Positions 25,554 through 34,539 of a stretch of 64,000 nucleotides of DNA are shown in pieces. The notes beneath the pieces are model-generated. The model had not been told where the DNA came from and searched no databases. It saw only the letters and a program-made list of their open reading frames with translations. The position numbers and the translations under genes are program-made. The stretch's first letter is position 1. Every line of letters begins with the position of its first letter. Origin of the DNA: Novosphingobium sp. (GTDB lineage: Bacteria > Pseudomonadota > Alphaproteobacteria > Sphingomonadales > Sphingomonadaceae); assembly GCA_017745295.1 (NCBI GenBank), contig JAGHZR010000005.1, positions 1-64,000 on the forward strand. The letters are read 5' to 3'.

Positions 25554-26123
25554 ATGACAAGCCCTCTGACGAAGCTCTCCCTTTCCCTCGCAGGCGCGGC
25601 GCTGATTGCCGCGGGCGCGCCGATCGTGGCGGCAAGCATGGGAGCGAACCCGATGGTCGGCGGCGCCGCGATGTATCCGTCCAAGGACATCATCGACAAT
25701 GCCGTCAACTCCAAGGACCACACCACGCTGGTCGCCGCCGTCAAAGCCGCAGGCCTGGTCGATACCCTGAAGGGAGCGGGACCGTTCACCGTCTTCGCCC
25801 CCACTAACGAAGCCTTTGCCAAACTGCCGGCGGGCACGGTCGACACGCTGCTGATGCCGGAAAACAAGGCAACGCTTACCAAAGTGCTGACCTATCACGT
25901 CGTCCCCGGTCGGCTGACCGCCAAGGACATTGCGGCTAAGGCCAAGATGCACGGCGGCAAGGCCATGCTGACCACGGTCGAAGGCGAAAACCTGACGGCC
26001 TGGGAAAAGAACGGCGCCTGGTACCTCACCGATGCCAAGGGCGGCACATCGAAGATCACGATTCCCAACGTCATGCAGTCCAACGGCGTCATCCACGTCG
26101 TCGATACAGTGCTGATGCCATAA
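25554..26123 (+). CDS. Secreted fasciclin (FAS1) domain protein
   Basis: This 189-residue protein has a signal peptide (LSLSLAGAALIAAGAPIVAAS) and one FAS1 domain: KDHTTLVAAVKAAGLVDTLK, GPFTVFAPTNEAFAKLP, LTYHVVPGRLTAKD and NGVIHVVDTVLMP. FAS1 proteins mediate adhesion and surface interactions. It sits 77 bp after the anti-sigma gene and is followed by a terminator. Together with the co-orientation, this suggests it is a target of the sigma factor; the same three-gene order is seen in other alphaproteobacteria. Confidence 0.88.
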   Translation: MTSPLTKLSLSLAGAALIAAGAPIVAASMGANPMVGGAAMYPSKDIIDNAVNSKDHTTLVAAVKAAGLVDTLKGAGPFTVFAPTNEAFAKLPAGTVDTLLMPENKATLTKVLTYHVVPGRLTAKDIAAKAKMHGGKAMLTTVEGENLTAWEKNGAWYLTDAKGGTSKITIPNVMQSNGVIHVVDTVLMP

Positions 26124-26153
26124 GCACGCTCTACCCGCGGAGGGTCGCGGAAT

Positions 26154-26184
26154 CCGCCGGTCGCTCGCGATCGGCGGGTTTTGC
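26154..26184 (+). terminator. Rho-independent terminator after the FAS1 gene
   Basis: The stem CCGCCGGTCGC / GCGATCGGCGG has one wobble pair and is followed by GTTTT. It closes the sigma/anti-sigma/FAS1 unit. Confidence 0.65.
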
Positions 26185-26387
26185 TCGGCGGGGCCAGAGG
26201 GCCTTCGAGAATTGCTCGTAACAAGGCTTATCGTAACGCGGCCTGCAACCTTGAGTGAGCAATGTCCGCTTACGGGTTCACCTTGCCAGCTGGCGAACAA
26301 CCGGGTTTAGGCGCGAGGCTGCCAAAGCCCCTGCCCTACCTTCCTTTCTGAAGCCGCCGACATTGCGGCCAATCGGCAATCCACCCT

Positions 26388-26822
26388 TCAGTCGTCAATC
26401 GTTATGCCACACTTCATGCTCGTTCGTGAATGACCTCCCCAGCGAGGTGATCGAGCGTGATCAACAGCCCATCCATGCACCTCAACTGCGTGAAGTTTGG
26501 CGCTGCACGAAAGTTGGTCGGGGGCTAACTCACCCATTATGACCTTTGGCCCGCCGTCACGGAGCAAGGTAAAGGTACATGTTTGGCGAGTAGACCCGCC
26601 TTCGCAGGCAAGGTCACGAAGATGTAAGTCGGGGCTTTCTGGATTTTCGTTTCCAGCGTTCCACCAGAGCGATGCAATCCAGTTTCCGTTGCCGATCATC
26701 CCATTCAGTTGAAGATCGGACCAGATTGCACCGCGTATTTGCGAAGCAAGTGGCTCTCCACGCCCGCCCTCCCGCAAAACGATGCCTGACAGACATGGAA
26801 TCCGATCGATCGCGATAGGCAA
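26388..26822 (-). CDS. Hypothetical protein
   Basis: This 144-residue frame has protein-like composition (NGNWIASLWWNAGNENPES, LHLRDLACEGG, CTFTLLRDGGPKVIMGEL, LSCSAKLHAVE). Three Cys residues are spaced as if paired in a secreted beta-domain, but no signal peptide is visible at the given start. No family was recognised, and overlapping frames are poorer. It may be a truncated gene lacking its signal sequence. Confidence 0.4.
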   Translation of the reverse strand: MPIAIDRIPCLSGIVLREGGRGEPLASQIRGAIWSDLQLNGMIGNGNWIASLWWNAGNENPESPDLHLRDLACEGGSTRQTCTFTLLRDGGPKVIMGELAPDQLSCSAKLHAVEVHGWAVDHARSPRWGGHSRTSMKCGITIDD

Positions 26823-27002
26823 GCATCAGGACAAGGCGCCATTGCAGCCCCATCGAAAGCTATCGCCGCAGTTCCCGCAACCCCGCGGTCGACGTGAGAT
26901 GACGGTCAACCTGCCTGACGACGGTTTTTCCGCGACCTGCTAACTCAACTTTGCCGGAACGCTCGCTTTCCACGACGGACCGGCCGATGTCAGAAGCCAT
27001 CC

Positions 27003-27905
27003 TTAGGCTAGTCGCCGATTGCGATAGCTGGAAGGTGTTTCTCCGGCAAATCTCAGGAAAGCGCGATTGAAGCTGCTCTGACTGCTAAATCCGAGCATTT
27101 CGGCAATTGCGTTCATTGGCGTGGCAGATTGCGAGAGAAGTTGCTCGGCTCGCTCGAGCCGCACCTTGAGAACGAATTGGTGCGGCGTCATGTTCGTCGC
27201 CTTACGAAACACCCGGCAAAAGTGAGAGGGGGTGATCCCGGCTTTCGCAGCCATGCTTTCCAGATTATGCTCGGCTTCGGGCTTCTGTCTCACCGAATCC
27301 ATGATGTGATGGATGCGATAGGAAGAGAAAGCCGAGGTCGGAAAGTCCGTGGCGAGCGTTTTTCGCGGACCGCGCATCATATGGTGCTTTAGCGCGTCGA
27401 TCAGAGACGCCACGTAGATATCGCGCGCGCCCGATTCCGGCTCATAGAGTTCGGACAGGATCTGCCTTGACAGCGCCGAGCCGAGCGGATCGTTGAAGGC
27501 AAAGCGCATGTGGGAGAATTGGTCGAGCACCGCCGCAGAGCGCAGTTCGTCCGCATCTATGCTGAGCGTCACGACATCGAGTTCGCCATCGACCAGCCAG
27601 CGCGTCGCCATCGTGGCAGGCACGATGGTCGCCGCGCCGGGATAGGACGCATCCTCGCTCCACCCGTCCCGGTCCCAGGTCCGCACGCTGGTCTTGCCGG
27701 CAAGCTGGACGACGAACAGCGGGTCCGGCAGCCCCGGCAAAGCGTAACTGCCGACGAACTGACGCCAGCGGCTGAAACGCCAGCGGCCATCGGTCGATGC
27801 CAGGCTGACTTCCGGGCCGCGCTTCAAGGTGTCGGCAATAATGGCCTCGCCGTGCCAGACATGGGGCGTTTCCACGCCGGTTCGCGCCATCATCGCAGCC
27901 TCCAC
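27003..27905 (-). CDS. AraC-family transcriptional regulator
   Basis: This 300-residue protein has an N-terminal AraC_binding_2-like sensor (WRFSRWRQFVGSYALPGLPD, RWLVDGELDVVTLSIDADEL) and a C-terminal two-HTH domain (NLESMAAKAGITPSHFCRVF, ATNMTPHQFVLKVRLERAEQ, TPMNAIAEMLGFSSQSSFNR). It lies at the left border of the catabolic cluster, 150 bp downstream of the acyl-CoA dehydrogenase on the same strand. It is a likely regulator of the P450 or ligase operon, but no site was identified. Confidence 0.85.
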   Translation of the reverse strand: MEAAMMARTGVETPHVWHGEAIIADTLKRGPEVSLASTDGRWRFSRWRQFVGSYALPGLPDPLFVVQLAGKTSVRTWDRDGWSEDASYPGAATIVPATMATRWLVDGELDVVTLSIDADELRSAAVLDQFSHMRFAFNDPLGSALSRQILSELYEPESGARDIYVASLIDALKHHMMRGPRKTLATDFPTSAFSSYRIHHIMDSVRQKPEAEHNLESMAAKAGITPSHFCRVFRKATNMTPHQFVLKVRLERAEQLLSQSATPMNAIAEMLGFSSQSSFNRAFLRFAGETPSSYRNRRLA

Positions 27906-28057
27906 ATGGGCCGCGCATGCCCGTCAGGAACGCTCATGCGTATCCATTCCTCTTCCCGTTTCGGCAGTCAGGCTGCTCTTTCGATCCGAGATGGATACCT
28001 CAATTCACGCCGGAATGCCTTGTCAAAAATTTGCATCGATTTTTACATTTCTTGATC

Positions 28058-29218
28058 TCATTCCTGCCAGTCCCGCTCGTCGAGCCCCATGCCGCGGGCG
28101 ATGATCTCCAGCATGATCTCGTTCGATCCGGCAAAGATGCGACTGATCCGTGCATCGGTATACATCCGGCTGATCCGGAATTCGTCCATGTACCCGGCGC
28201 CGCCATGCAGTTGCACGCCAAGGTCGGCCATTTCGCCCTCCAGCTCGCTGGCAATGAGCTTGGCGGCAGCGGCGTCTTCCCCCGAAAGCTGCCCGGCGTT
28301 GGCCAGCAGCACAAGTCGATCCACGAAAACCTGCGCGGCGTCGATCCGGGCCTTCAGCGCCGCCAGACGAAAGCGGTTATGCTGGAACAGGCCGACCGGG
28401 CGACCGAACGCGAGCCGGGTCTGCACGAAGTCCATGGTCAGCGCCAAGGCCGTCTGCGCAGCTGCCATGCTGGCGATGGCCGCGATCAGGCGCTCCGTCG
28501 CCAGGAATTCGATCAGCACGGCAAGGCCGAGCCCGGGATCGCCGAGCAGGTTTTCGGCGGGCACCTGCACATCGCTCAGGAATATCTCGGCGGTGTCCTG
28601 CGCGGCGAGCCCCATCTTGCCGAGCCTGCGTCCACGCTCGAAACCCGCCATCCCGCGCTCGACCACGAAGAGGCCGATCTCCCCGCCGCGCGCCTCCCCG
28701 GTTCGTGCCGCGACGACCACGGCATCTGCAAGAATGCCGTTGGAGATATAGGTCTTGGCGCCATTGAGCCGCCAGCCCTCCTCGTCGCGCACCGCTCTGG
28801 TCCGGATTGCGCGCAAATCGCTTCCCCCGCCCGCTTCGGTCATGGCGATGGCAAGGATCGTCTGCCCTGCAACGATCTTCGGCATCAGCCGGTCGCGCAG
28901 AGCAGCCACGCCAAGCTTCGCGATGTATGGCGCCACGAGATTGCTGTGGAGATGGAGATAAAACCCTGTCTCCCCGCCCCTCACGTTCTCCTCGATAACG
29001 ATCTGATCGAAACGCAGGTCCTCGATGCCCGCGCCGCCATGGGCGGTATCCGCCCAAAGGCAGAGCAGCCCCGCTGCCCCGGCTTTCAGATAGGCCTCGC
29101 GGTCGACGATCCCCTCGTTCCTCCAGCGTGCGGCATGCGGGGCGATTTCGGCGGCCATGAAGCGGGCGACCGAGGCGCGGAACATGTCGTGCTCGGCTTC
29201 GAAAATGAGACGTTCCAT
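28058..29218 (-). CDS. Acyl-CoA dehydrogenase, long-chain/isovaleryl-like branch
   Basis: The product has 386 residues. FAD/substrate motifs are LAIAMTEAGGGSDLRAIRT and WRLNGAKTYISNG, and the C-terminal HGGAGYMDEFRISRMYTDAR and IFAGSNEIMLEIIAR mark the family. The C-terminal loop reads FAGSNE rather than YEGT, so the catalytic Glu is probably not at the medium-chain position but elsewhere, as in long-chain and isovaleryl-CoA dehydrogenases. It is 23 bp downstream of an acyl-CoA ligase on the same strand, which should supply its thioester substrate. Confidence 0.88.
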   Translation of the reverse strand: MERLIFEAEHDMFRASVARFMAAEIAPHAARWRNEGIVDREAYLKAGAAGLLCLWADTAHGGAGIEDLRFDQIVIEENVRGGETGFYLHLHSNLVAPYIAKLGVAALRDRLMPKIVAGQTILAIAMTEAGGGSDLRAIRTRAVRDEEGWRLNGAKTYISNGILADAVVVAARTGEARGGEIGLFVVERGMAGFERGRRLGKMGLAAQDTAEIFLSDVQVPAENLLGDPGLGLAVLIEFLATERLIAAIASMAAAQTALALTMDFVQTRLAFGRPVGLFQHNRFRLAALKARIDAAQVFVDRLVLLANAGQLSGEDAAAAKLIASELEGEMADLGVQLHGGAGYMDEFRISRMYTDARISRIFAGSNEIMLEIIARGMGLDERDWQE

Positions 29219-29241
29219 GCCTCAGCCCTGCAATCCGCGGC

Positions 29242-30762
29242 TCATACGGTGCGGAATTCGTCGATGAGCCTGCGTTTCATGAGCTTGCCGGTTGGCTCAC
29301 GCGGCAGTTCATCCCGGAATTCGAATGTCTTGGGCGTCTTGACCCCGCCAAGCGCGCAGCGGGTGAAGCGTGCCAGTTCGTCCGCCATTTCAGGCCCCGC
29401 GACCGCATCCGGCGCGAGTTGCACTACCGCCATGACCATTTCGCCCATATCCTCGTCCGGCACGCCGATCACCGCGACATCGGCAACCTTGGGGTGGGTG
29501 ACGAGGCAGTTCTCGATCTCCTGCGGGTAGATGTTCACCCCGCCCGAGATGATCATGAAACTGCGACGGTCGGTCAGATAGAGATAGCCGTCCCGATCGA
29601 CATGCCCAACGTCGCCAAGAGTCGCCCAGCCCCGTGCATTGATGGCCGCAGCGGTCTTTTCCGGATCGTTGTGGTAGACGAACGCGGGACCGTCGGCGAA
29701 ATAGACATCGCCGGTCTCGCCGTTGGGCAGTTCCTCGCCGTCCGGGCCGAGAATCCGGACATTGCCCAGCACGGCCTTGCCGACCGAGCCCGGTCTTGCC
29801 AGCCACTCGTCCGAGGCCAGCGCGGTGATGCCGCAGCATTCCGTGCCCGAATAATACTCGTGAATGATCGGTCCCCACCAGTCGATCATCGCCTGCTTGA
29901 CCGCGACCGGACAGGGCGCGGCGGCGTGGATCACCGCGCGCAGGGAGGAATGGTCGTGGCGGGTGCGGACTTCGGGCGGCAGTTTGAGCAGTCTCACGAA
30001 GTGCGTCGGCACCCAGGTGGCATGGGTGACCTTGTGCGCTTCGATCATGGCCAGAGCCGCTTCCGCATCGAATTGCGACATGACGACGACCGTGCCGCCA
30101 AGCCGGTTGATGGTCATCGCCCAGCGCAGCGGCGCGGCATGATAGAGCGGCGAGGTCGACAGATAGATCGTGTCCTCGCTCATGCCGTACAGACGGGTCC
30201 CCATCGTCTCCAGCGCAGTCGTTTCATCCAGCGCTCCTTGCGGAAGCGGCGGCTTTACGCCCTTGGGGCGCCCGGTCGTGCCGGAGGAGTAGAGCATGTC
30301 CGTGCCCGCGCTTTCATCCGGCACCGGCGTTTCGGAGCAATGCGACGCTTCATCCCGCCAGCTGGCCAGCCCCTCGGCGGGACCATTCACGGCATAACCC
30401 GCGACACCCGGAACCTCGCGCAGGGCTTCCGCCGCAAGGGGGGCAAGCCGGTCCGAGGTGACCAACACGCGCGCATTGGCGTCCTTCAGAATATACGCGA
30501 TATCGACCATGCTCAGCTTCGTGGAAATGCTGGTCAGGTAGAGGCCGATGCGCTGCGCCGCCCAGCTGACTTCGAAGATCGCGCTTTCATTGTCCATGAG
30601 CACCGCGATAACGTCGTCCCGCTTGCACCCGATACGGCGCAGGAGATGGGCGCCGCGGTTGGCGGCCGATTCCAGCTCGCCATAGGTCACGGTCTCGCCC
30701 GTCTCGGGAATGACGAGCGCCGGGCGGCTGGCATGGCTGATAGCGAAATGCCTGGGATGCAT
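29242..30762 (-). CDS. AMP-forming acyl-CoA synthetase
   Basis: The product has 506 residues. The ATP loop is LYSSGTTGRPKGVKPPL, the adenylate motif is YYSGTECCGITALAS, and DVGHVDRDGYLYLTDRRSFMI carries the hinge Asp/Arg. The C-terminal Lys is in LPREPTGKLMKRRLIDEF. It activates a carboxylic acid to its CoA thioester through an acyl-AMP. It forms an operon with the downstream dehydrogenase and is divergent from the TonB receptor/P450 operon. The 249 bp between them hold both promoters, and a weak ACGA-GCGT-TCGT dyad at 30937. Confidence 0.9.
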   Translation of the reverse strand: MHPRHFAISHASRPALVIPETGETVTYGELESAANRGAHLLRRIGCKRDDVIAVLMDNESAIFEVSWAAQRIGLYLTSISTKLSMVDIAYILKDANARVLVTSDRLAPLAAEALREVPGVAGYAVNGPAEGLASWRDEASHCSETPVPDESAGTDMLYSSGTTGRPKGVKPPLPQGALDETTALETMGTRLYGMSEDTIYLSTSPLYHAAPLRWAMTINRLGGTVVVMSQFDAEAALAMIEAHKVTHATWVPTHFVRLLKLPPEVRTRHDHSSLRAVIHAAAPCPVAVKQAMIDWWGPIIHEYYSGTECCGITALASDEWLARPGSVGKAVLGNVRILGPDGEELPNGETGDVYFADGPAFVYHNDPEKTAAAINARGWATLGDVGHVDRDGYLYLTDRRSFMIISGGVNIYPQEIENCLVTHPKVADVAVIGVPDEDMGEMVMAVVQLAPDAVAGPEMADELARFTRCALGGVKTPKTFEFRDELPREPTGKLMKRRLIDEFRTV

Positions 30763-31011
30763 GGGTGAAATCTCTCCGCGGTCGATACCGGTGGGCCTCT
30801 TTTGCAGGGCCGTCCCGGACTGGCTGCGGGCTCTGCGGCCCGGCTCGATCGCGACACTGAGACCCTGAGCCGCTCCAGCTCAAGACAAGCGCAAGAAATG
30901 CCAAAATCGGCATCACGCGCGGGTAAAGCCAATCGGACGAGCGTTCGTTACCAATGGGGCAACCCGACAAGCCCCCTCGAAGAAAAACGGGGCACGGGAG
31001 GAGAGGTACAC

Positions 31012-33270
31012 ATGAAAATCACCGCCGGGAGAATTGCATCCGCCGTCCTGTGCTGCGGCGTTTCCAACATCGCAGTCGCACAGGAAGCCGCTCCGGCACC
31101 GCAAGAGACGGCACAAATGCCGCAGCAGACGGGGGCAGGCGATATCATCGTGACGGCGCAGCGCCGTTCGCAATCGCTGCTCGATGTCCCTCTCGCCATT
31201 TCCGCGCTGGGCGGAGACACCCTTGAAACCAAGGGGATTTCCAATTCCGCCTCACTGGCCACGGCAGTGCCCAACCTCCAGGTCAGCAGCTCCTTCGGTC
31301 GCACCCAACCCAACTTCTCGCTGCGCGGCATCAGCGTAGCCAACGAGTTCAACGCCAACCAGGCCTCTCCCGTCGGCGTCTATATCGACGACGTCTATAT
31401 CGCCGCCCGCACCAGCCACGGAATGGGCCTGTTCGATCTGGACCGCGTGGAAGTGCTGCGCGGCCCGCAGGGAACCCTGTTCGGCCGCAATACCACCGGC
31501 GGCGCGATCAACTTCATCACTCGCCAGCCCAAGCTGAAAGGCACCGAGGGCTACGTTGAGGCGGGCTACGGCAACTTCAACACGTTCAAGGCGCAGGGCG
31601 CGATCGAGACCACCATGGTCGAGGACCAGCTCGGCGTGCGCGCGGCGGTCAATTACGAGAAGGGCGACGGCCAGATCAGGAACGTCTACCCCGGCGGTCC
31701 CGATGCCAACAGCGTGAACACGCTGCAGGGCCGCGTGGCCCTGCGCGCCAAGCCCGGCGACGGCGCGCTCGACATCAAGATCCGCGCCTATGCCGGACGC
31801 GACCGCGGCACGCAGGCAACCCCGCTCGGCATCCCCAGCGAGCGCGCCGCCTCGGGACTGGGCTTCTTCGAAGTGAACGAGAACCGCGTCGGCCTCAGCC
31901 GCACCAATGCCTGGGGCGCGGCGGCCAACGTCTCGCTCGGACTGAGCCCCACGGTCACGCTGACCTCGATCACGTCCTACGACGGCGGCAAGCTGGACCT
32001 CGCCCAGGCCGCCGACGGATCGCCGCAGGACGTGCTGGACATCCACTGGAAGTCAAAGTTCCGTCAGTTCAGCGAGGAAACCCGGATCAACTACGAAGGC
32101 GACTCGCTCAAGCTGGTCGGCGGCCTGTTCTATGGCTGGGACCGCACCGTCACCGACAACCGCTTCAACATCGGCAGCGCACTTGGCGCGGGCGTCGACG
32201 GCGGGTTCTTCCAGCACTACCGCCAAGACCGCCGATCCTATGCGGTATTCCTTCAGGGCGACTACGACCTGACCGACAAGCTCGTGCTGACCCTTGGCGC
32301 GCGCTACACCTGGGATCGCGCCAAGTACCGCGACGGTTACGCCTTCCTGTTTGCGGGCGGCGTGGACGATGCGATGACGCCGATCGCCACCACGGTGCCA
32401 TGCGACACCGCGCCCGGCACTTGCGCCTACGATCCCAATGCCCGCTTCAACCTCGACGGCAAGAACAACGCCCTGACCGGCCGCGCCGCGCTCAGCTATA
32501 CGTTCGACAACGGCATACTGGTCTATGCCAGCTACAGCCGGGGCTATCGTTCGGGCGCGTTCAACGGCGGCAGCTACACTTCTTCGGCGGGCGTCAACTA
32601 CGTCGAGCCGGAGCGCGTCAATGCCTACGAGGCGGGCGTGAAGGGGCGCCTGCTGGGCAATGCGCTGACGCTTTCCGCCGCCGGGTTCTACTACGACTAC
32701 ACCAACCAGCAGGTGCAGGACTTGCGCGCCGGCCCGGTCAACATCCTCGTCAATGCCCCCAAGGCGCAAGTCTACGGCGGCGAAGTGGAAGCGACGCTGC
32801 GCGCGGCACCGGGCTTCGTCATCAATGCCTCGGCGGGCTATCTCCACGCAACCTACAAGGACCTGACCCTGCAGGGCGTCGACCTTTCCGGCAATGCCCT
32901 GCCGTTCGCGCCCCGGTGGACCGCGCAGTTCGGCTTCGACTGGAAGGTGATCGATGCCGGTTCGGATACCGTCACGTTCTCGCCCTCGGTCAATTACTTC
33001 AGCCGCCAGTACTTCTCGCCGTTCAACACGACGGACGTGGCGGGGACCGGCCAGGTCAACTCCGAATTGCAGCAAGGCGGTTATGCAAAGGTCGATGCCG
33101 CGCTCGTCTGGAACCATGACAACATTCAGATCCGTACCTGGATCAACAACGCCTTCAACCGCAAGGTCCTCGCCTACGGTCTCGATCTGCGCGGTGCGGG
33201 CTTCAACTACAACCTGCTCGTCCCCGCTGCGCCGCGCACGTACGGCGTGACCGCGCGCCTCAGCTTCTGA
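31012..33270 (+). CDS. TonB-dependent outer-membrane receptor
   Basis: The ATG at 31012 lies behind GGGAGGAGAGG. It encodes 752 residues with a signal peptide (ISAVLCCGVSNIAVAQ-type). The TonB box region and plug begin at DIIVTAQRRSQSLLDVPLAI. The plug motif is VEVLRGPQGTLFGRNTTGGAINF, given here in parts (VEVLRGPQGTLFGRN). The C-terminus ends in Phe (VTARLSF), as beta-barrel assembly requires. It heads a six-gene operon with a P450, so it probably imports the compound the operon degrades. Confidence 0.92.
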   Translation: MKITAGRIASAVLCCGVSNIAVAQEAAPAPQETAQMPQQTGAGDIIVTAQRRSQSLLDVPLAISALGGDTLETKGISNSASLATAVPNLQVSSSFGRTQPNFSLRGISVANEFNANQASPVGVYIDDVYIAARTSHGMGLFDLDRVEVLRGPQGTLFGRNTTGGAINFITRQPKLKGTEGYVEAGYGNFNTFKAQGAIETTMVEDQLGVRAAVNYEKGDGQIRNVYPGGPDANSVNTLQGRVALRAKPGDGALDIKIRAYAGRDRGTQATPLGIPSERAASGLGFFEVNENRVGLSRTNAWGAAANVSLGLSPTVTLTSITSYDGGKLDLAQAADGSPQDVLDIHWKSKFRQFSEETRINYEGDSLKLVGGLFYGWDRTVTDNRFNIGSALGAGVDGGFFQHYRQDRRSYAVFLQGDYDLTDKLVLTLGARYTWDRAKYRDGYAFLFAGGVDDAMTPIATTVPCDTAPGTCAYDPNARFNLDGKNNALTGRAALSYTFDNGILVYASYSRGYRSGAFNGGSYTSSAGVNYVEPERVNAYEAGVKGRLLGNALTLSAAGFYYDYTNQQVQDLRAGPVNILVNAPKAQVYGGEVEATLRAAPGFVINASAGYLHATYKDLTLQGVDLSGNALPFAPRWTAQFGFDWKVIDAGSDTVTFSPSVNYFSRQYFSPFNTTDVAGTGQVNSELQQGGYAKVDAALVWNHDNIQIRTWINNAFNRKVLAYGLDLRGAGFNYNLLVPAAPRTYGVTARLSF

Positions 33271-33284
33271 GGGAACCTCCGGCC

Positions 33285-34529
33285 ATGAATGCAGCCCCCG
33301 CTCCGTCGCTTTCCGCTCCCGACCTCAAGGATCCCGATCTCTATCTGGACCGTGCGCCGCACGACGTGTTCGAGCACTTGCGCCGCGAACAGCCGGTCTA
33401 CTGGAACCCGGAAAGCGACGGCGCGGGCTTCTGGTCGCTGACCCGCTACGCCGATATCGTCGAGGTCTCGCGCAATCCCGCGCTGTTCTCCTCGGCCCAT
33501 GAGAACGGCGGGCACCGCATCTTCAATGAGAACGACGTGGGCCTGACCGGGGCGGGGGAATCCGCTATCGGCATTCCCTTCATCTCGATCGATCCACCCA
33601 CGCATACCCAGTATCGCAAGTTCATCATGCCTGCCGTAGCCCCGGGTCGCCTTGCCGGGATTGAGGAACGTATCCGCGAGCGCTGCCTGGCGCTGGTGGC
33701 GAAGATTCCGCTGGGGGAGACCGTCAATCTGGTTCCCCTGCTCTCGGCGCCGTTGCCGCTGCTGACCCTGTGCGAACTGTTCGATCTTCCCGCCGACATG
33801 TGGGTCAAGCTCTACGACTGGACCAATGCCTTTGTCGGCGAGGATGATCCGGACTTCCGCCAGTCTCCCGAAGCGATGGCGGGGATTCTCGGCGAATTCA
33901 TGGCCTTCTGCGGGCAATTGTTCGAGGAGCGCCGGGCCAGTCCGGGGCAGGATCTCGCCACCCTGCTGGCGACGATGGAAGTGAACGGGGCGCCAGTCAC
34001 GCTGCGCGAGTTCATCGGCAACATGATCCTCGCGCTGGTCGGCGCCAACGAGACGACGCGCAATTCGCTCAGCCACAGCGTGGTCGCCTTCGCCGAGAAT
34101 CCCGACCAGTGGGACCGCATTCGCGCTGATCCGGACCTGCTCAAGAACGCCGTGCGCGAGATGGTGCGCCACGCCAGCCCGGTCATGCACATGCGCCGCA
34201 CTGCCATGGCGGACACCGTGATCGGCGGTCAGGCTATCGCGAAAGGCGACAAGGTGGTCATGTGGTACATCGCCGCCAACCGCGACGAGAGCGTGTTTCC
34301 CGATCCGCACCGCTTCGACATCGGGCGCGGCAATATCCAGCACCTGGGCTTCGGCACCGGCCAGCATGTCTGCGTCGGCTCGCGCCTCGCGGAAATGCAG
34401 CTGCGGGTGGCCTTCGGCATCCTTGCCGAGCGTGTCTCCGGCTTCGCGGTGCAATCGCCGCCGCGCCGGTTCCGGTCCAACTTCATAAACGGACTGAAGA
34501 ACCTCGACGTCGTTCTGAGCCCCGCCTGA
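33285..34529 (+). CDS. Cytochrome P450 monooxygenase
   Basis: The product has 414 residues, the soluble class I size. Visible motifs are the I-helix LVGANETTRNS (oxygen-activation acid/Thr), the K-helix ExxR in REMVRHASPV and the heme-Cys loop FGTGQHVCVG. PFISIDPPTHTQYRKFI is the usual heme-side B/C region of the bacterial CYP families acting on steroids, terpenoids and fatty acids. Neither a ferredoxin nor a ferredoxin reductase is encoded in the window, so redox partners must come from elsewhere. It is the second gene of the operon and precedes alcohol and aldehyde dehydrogenases, which would process its hydroxylated product. Confidence 0.92.
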   Translation: MNAAPAPSLSAPDLKDPDLYLDRAPHDVFEHLRREQPVYWNPESDGAGFWSLTRYADIVEVSRNPALFSSAHENGGHRIFNENDVGLTGAGESAIGIPFISIDPPTHTQYRKFIMPAVAPGRLAGIEERIRERCLALVAKIPLGETVNLVPLLSAPLPLLTLCELFDLPADMWVKLYDWTNAFVGEDDPDFRQSPEAMAGILGEFMAFCGQLFEERRASPGQDLATLLATMEVNGAPVTLREFIGNMILALVGANETTRNSLSHSVVAFAENPDQWDRIRADPDLLKNAVREMVRHASPVMHMRRTAMADTVIGGQAIAKGDKVVMWYIAANRDESVFPDPHRFDIGRGNIQHLGFGTGQHVCVGSRLAEMQLRVAFGILAERVSGFAVQSPPRRFRSNFINGLKNLDVVLSPA

Positions 34530-34539
34530 GGAGATCGCG

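Noticed and set aside
20441..26360. Resemblance between 20441-20500 and 26318-26360 (shared GCTGCCAAAG...CCCTGCCCT)
   Set aside because: Similarity is short and gapped, not comparable with the 92 bp repeat; not reported as a repeat.
30937..30948. ACGAGCGTTCGT dyad in the divergent ligase/TonB promoter region
   Set aside because: The arms are only four bases long and no second copy was found near other cluster genes; too weak to call an operator.
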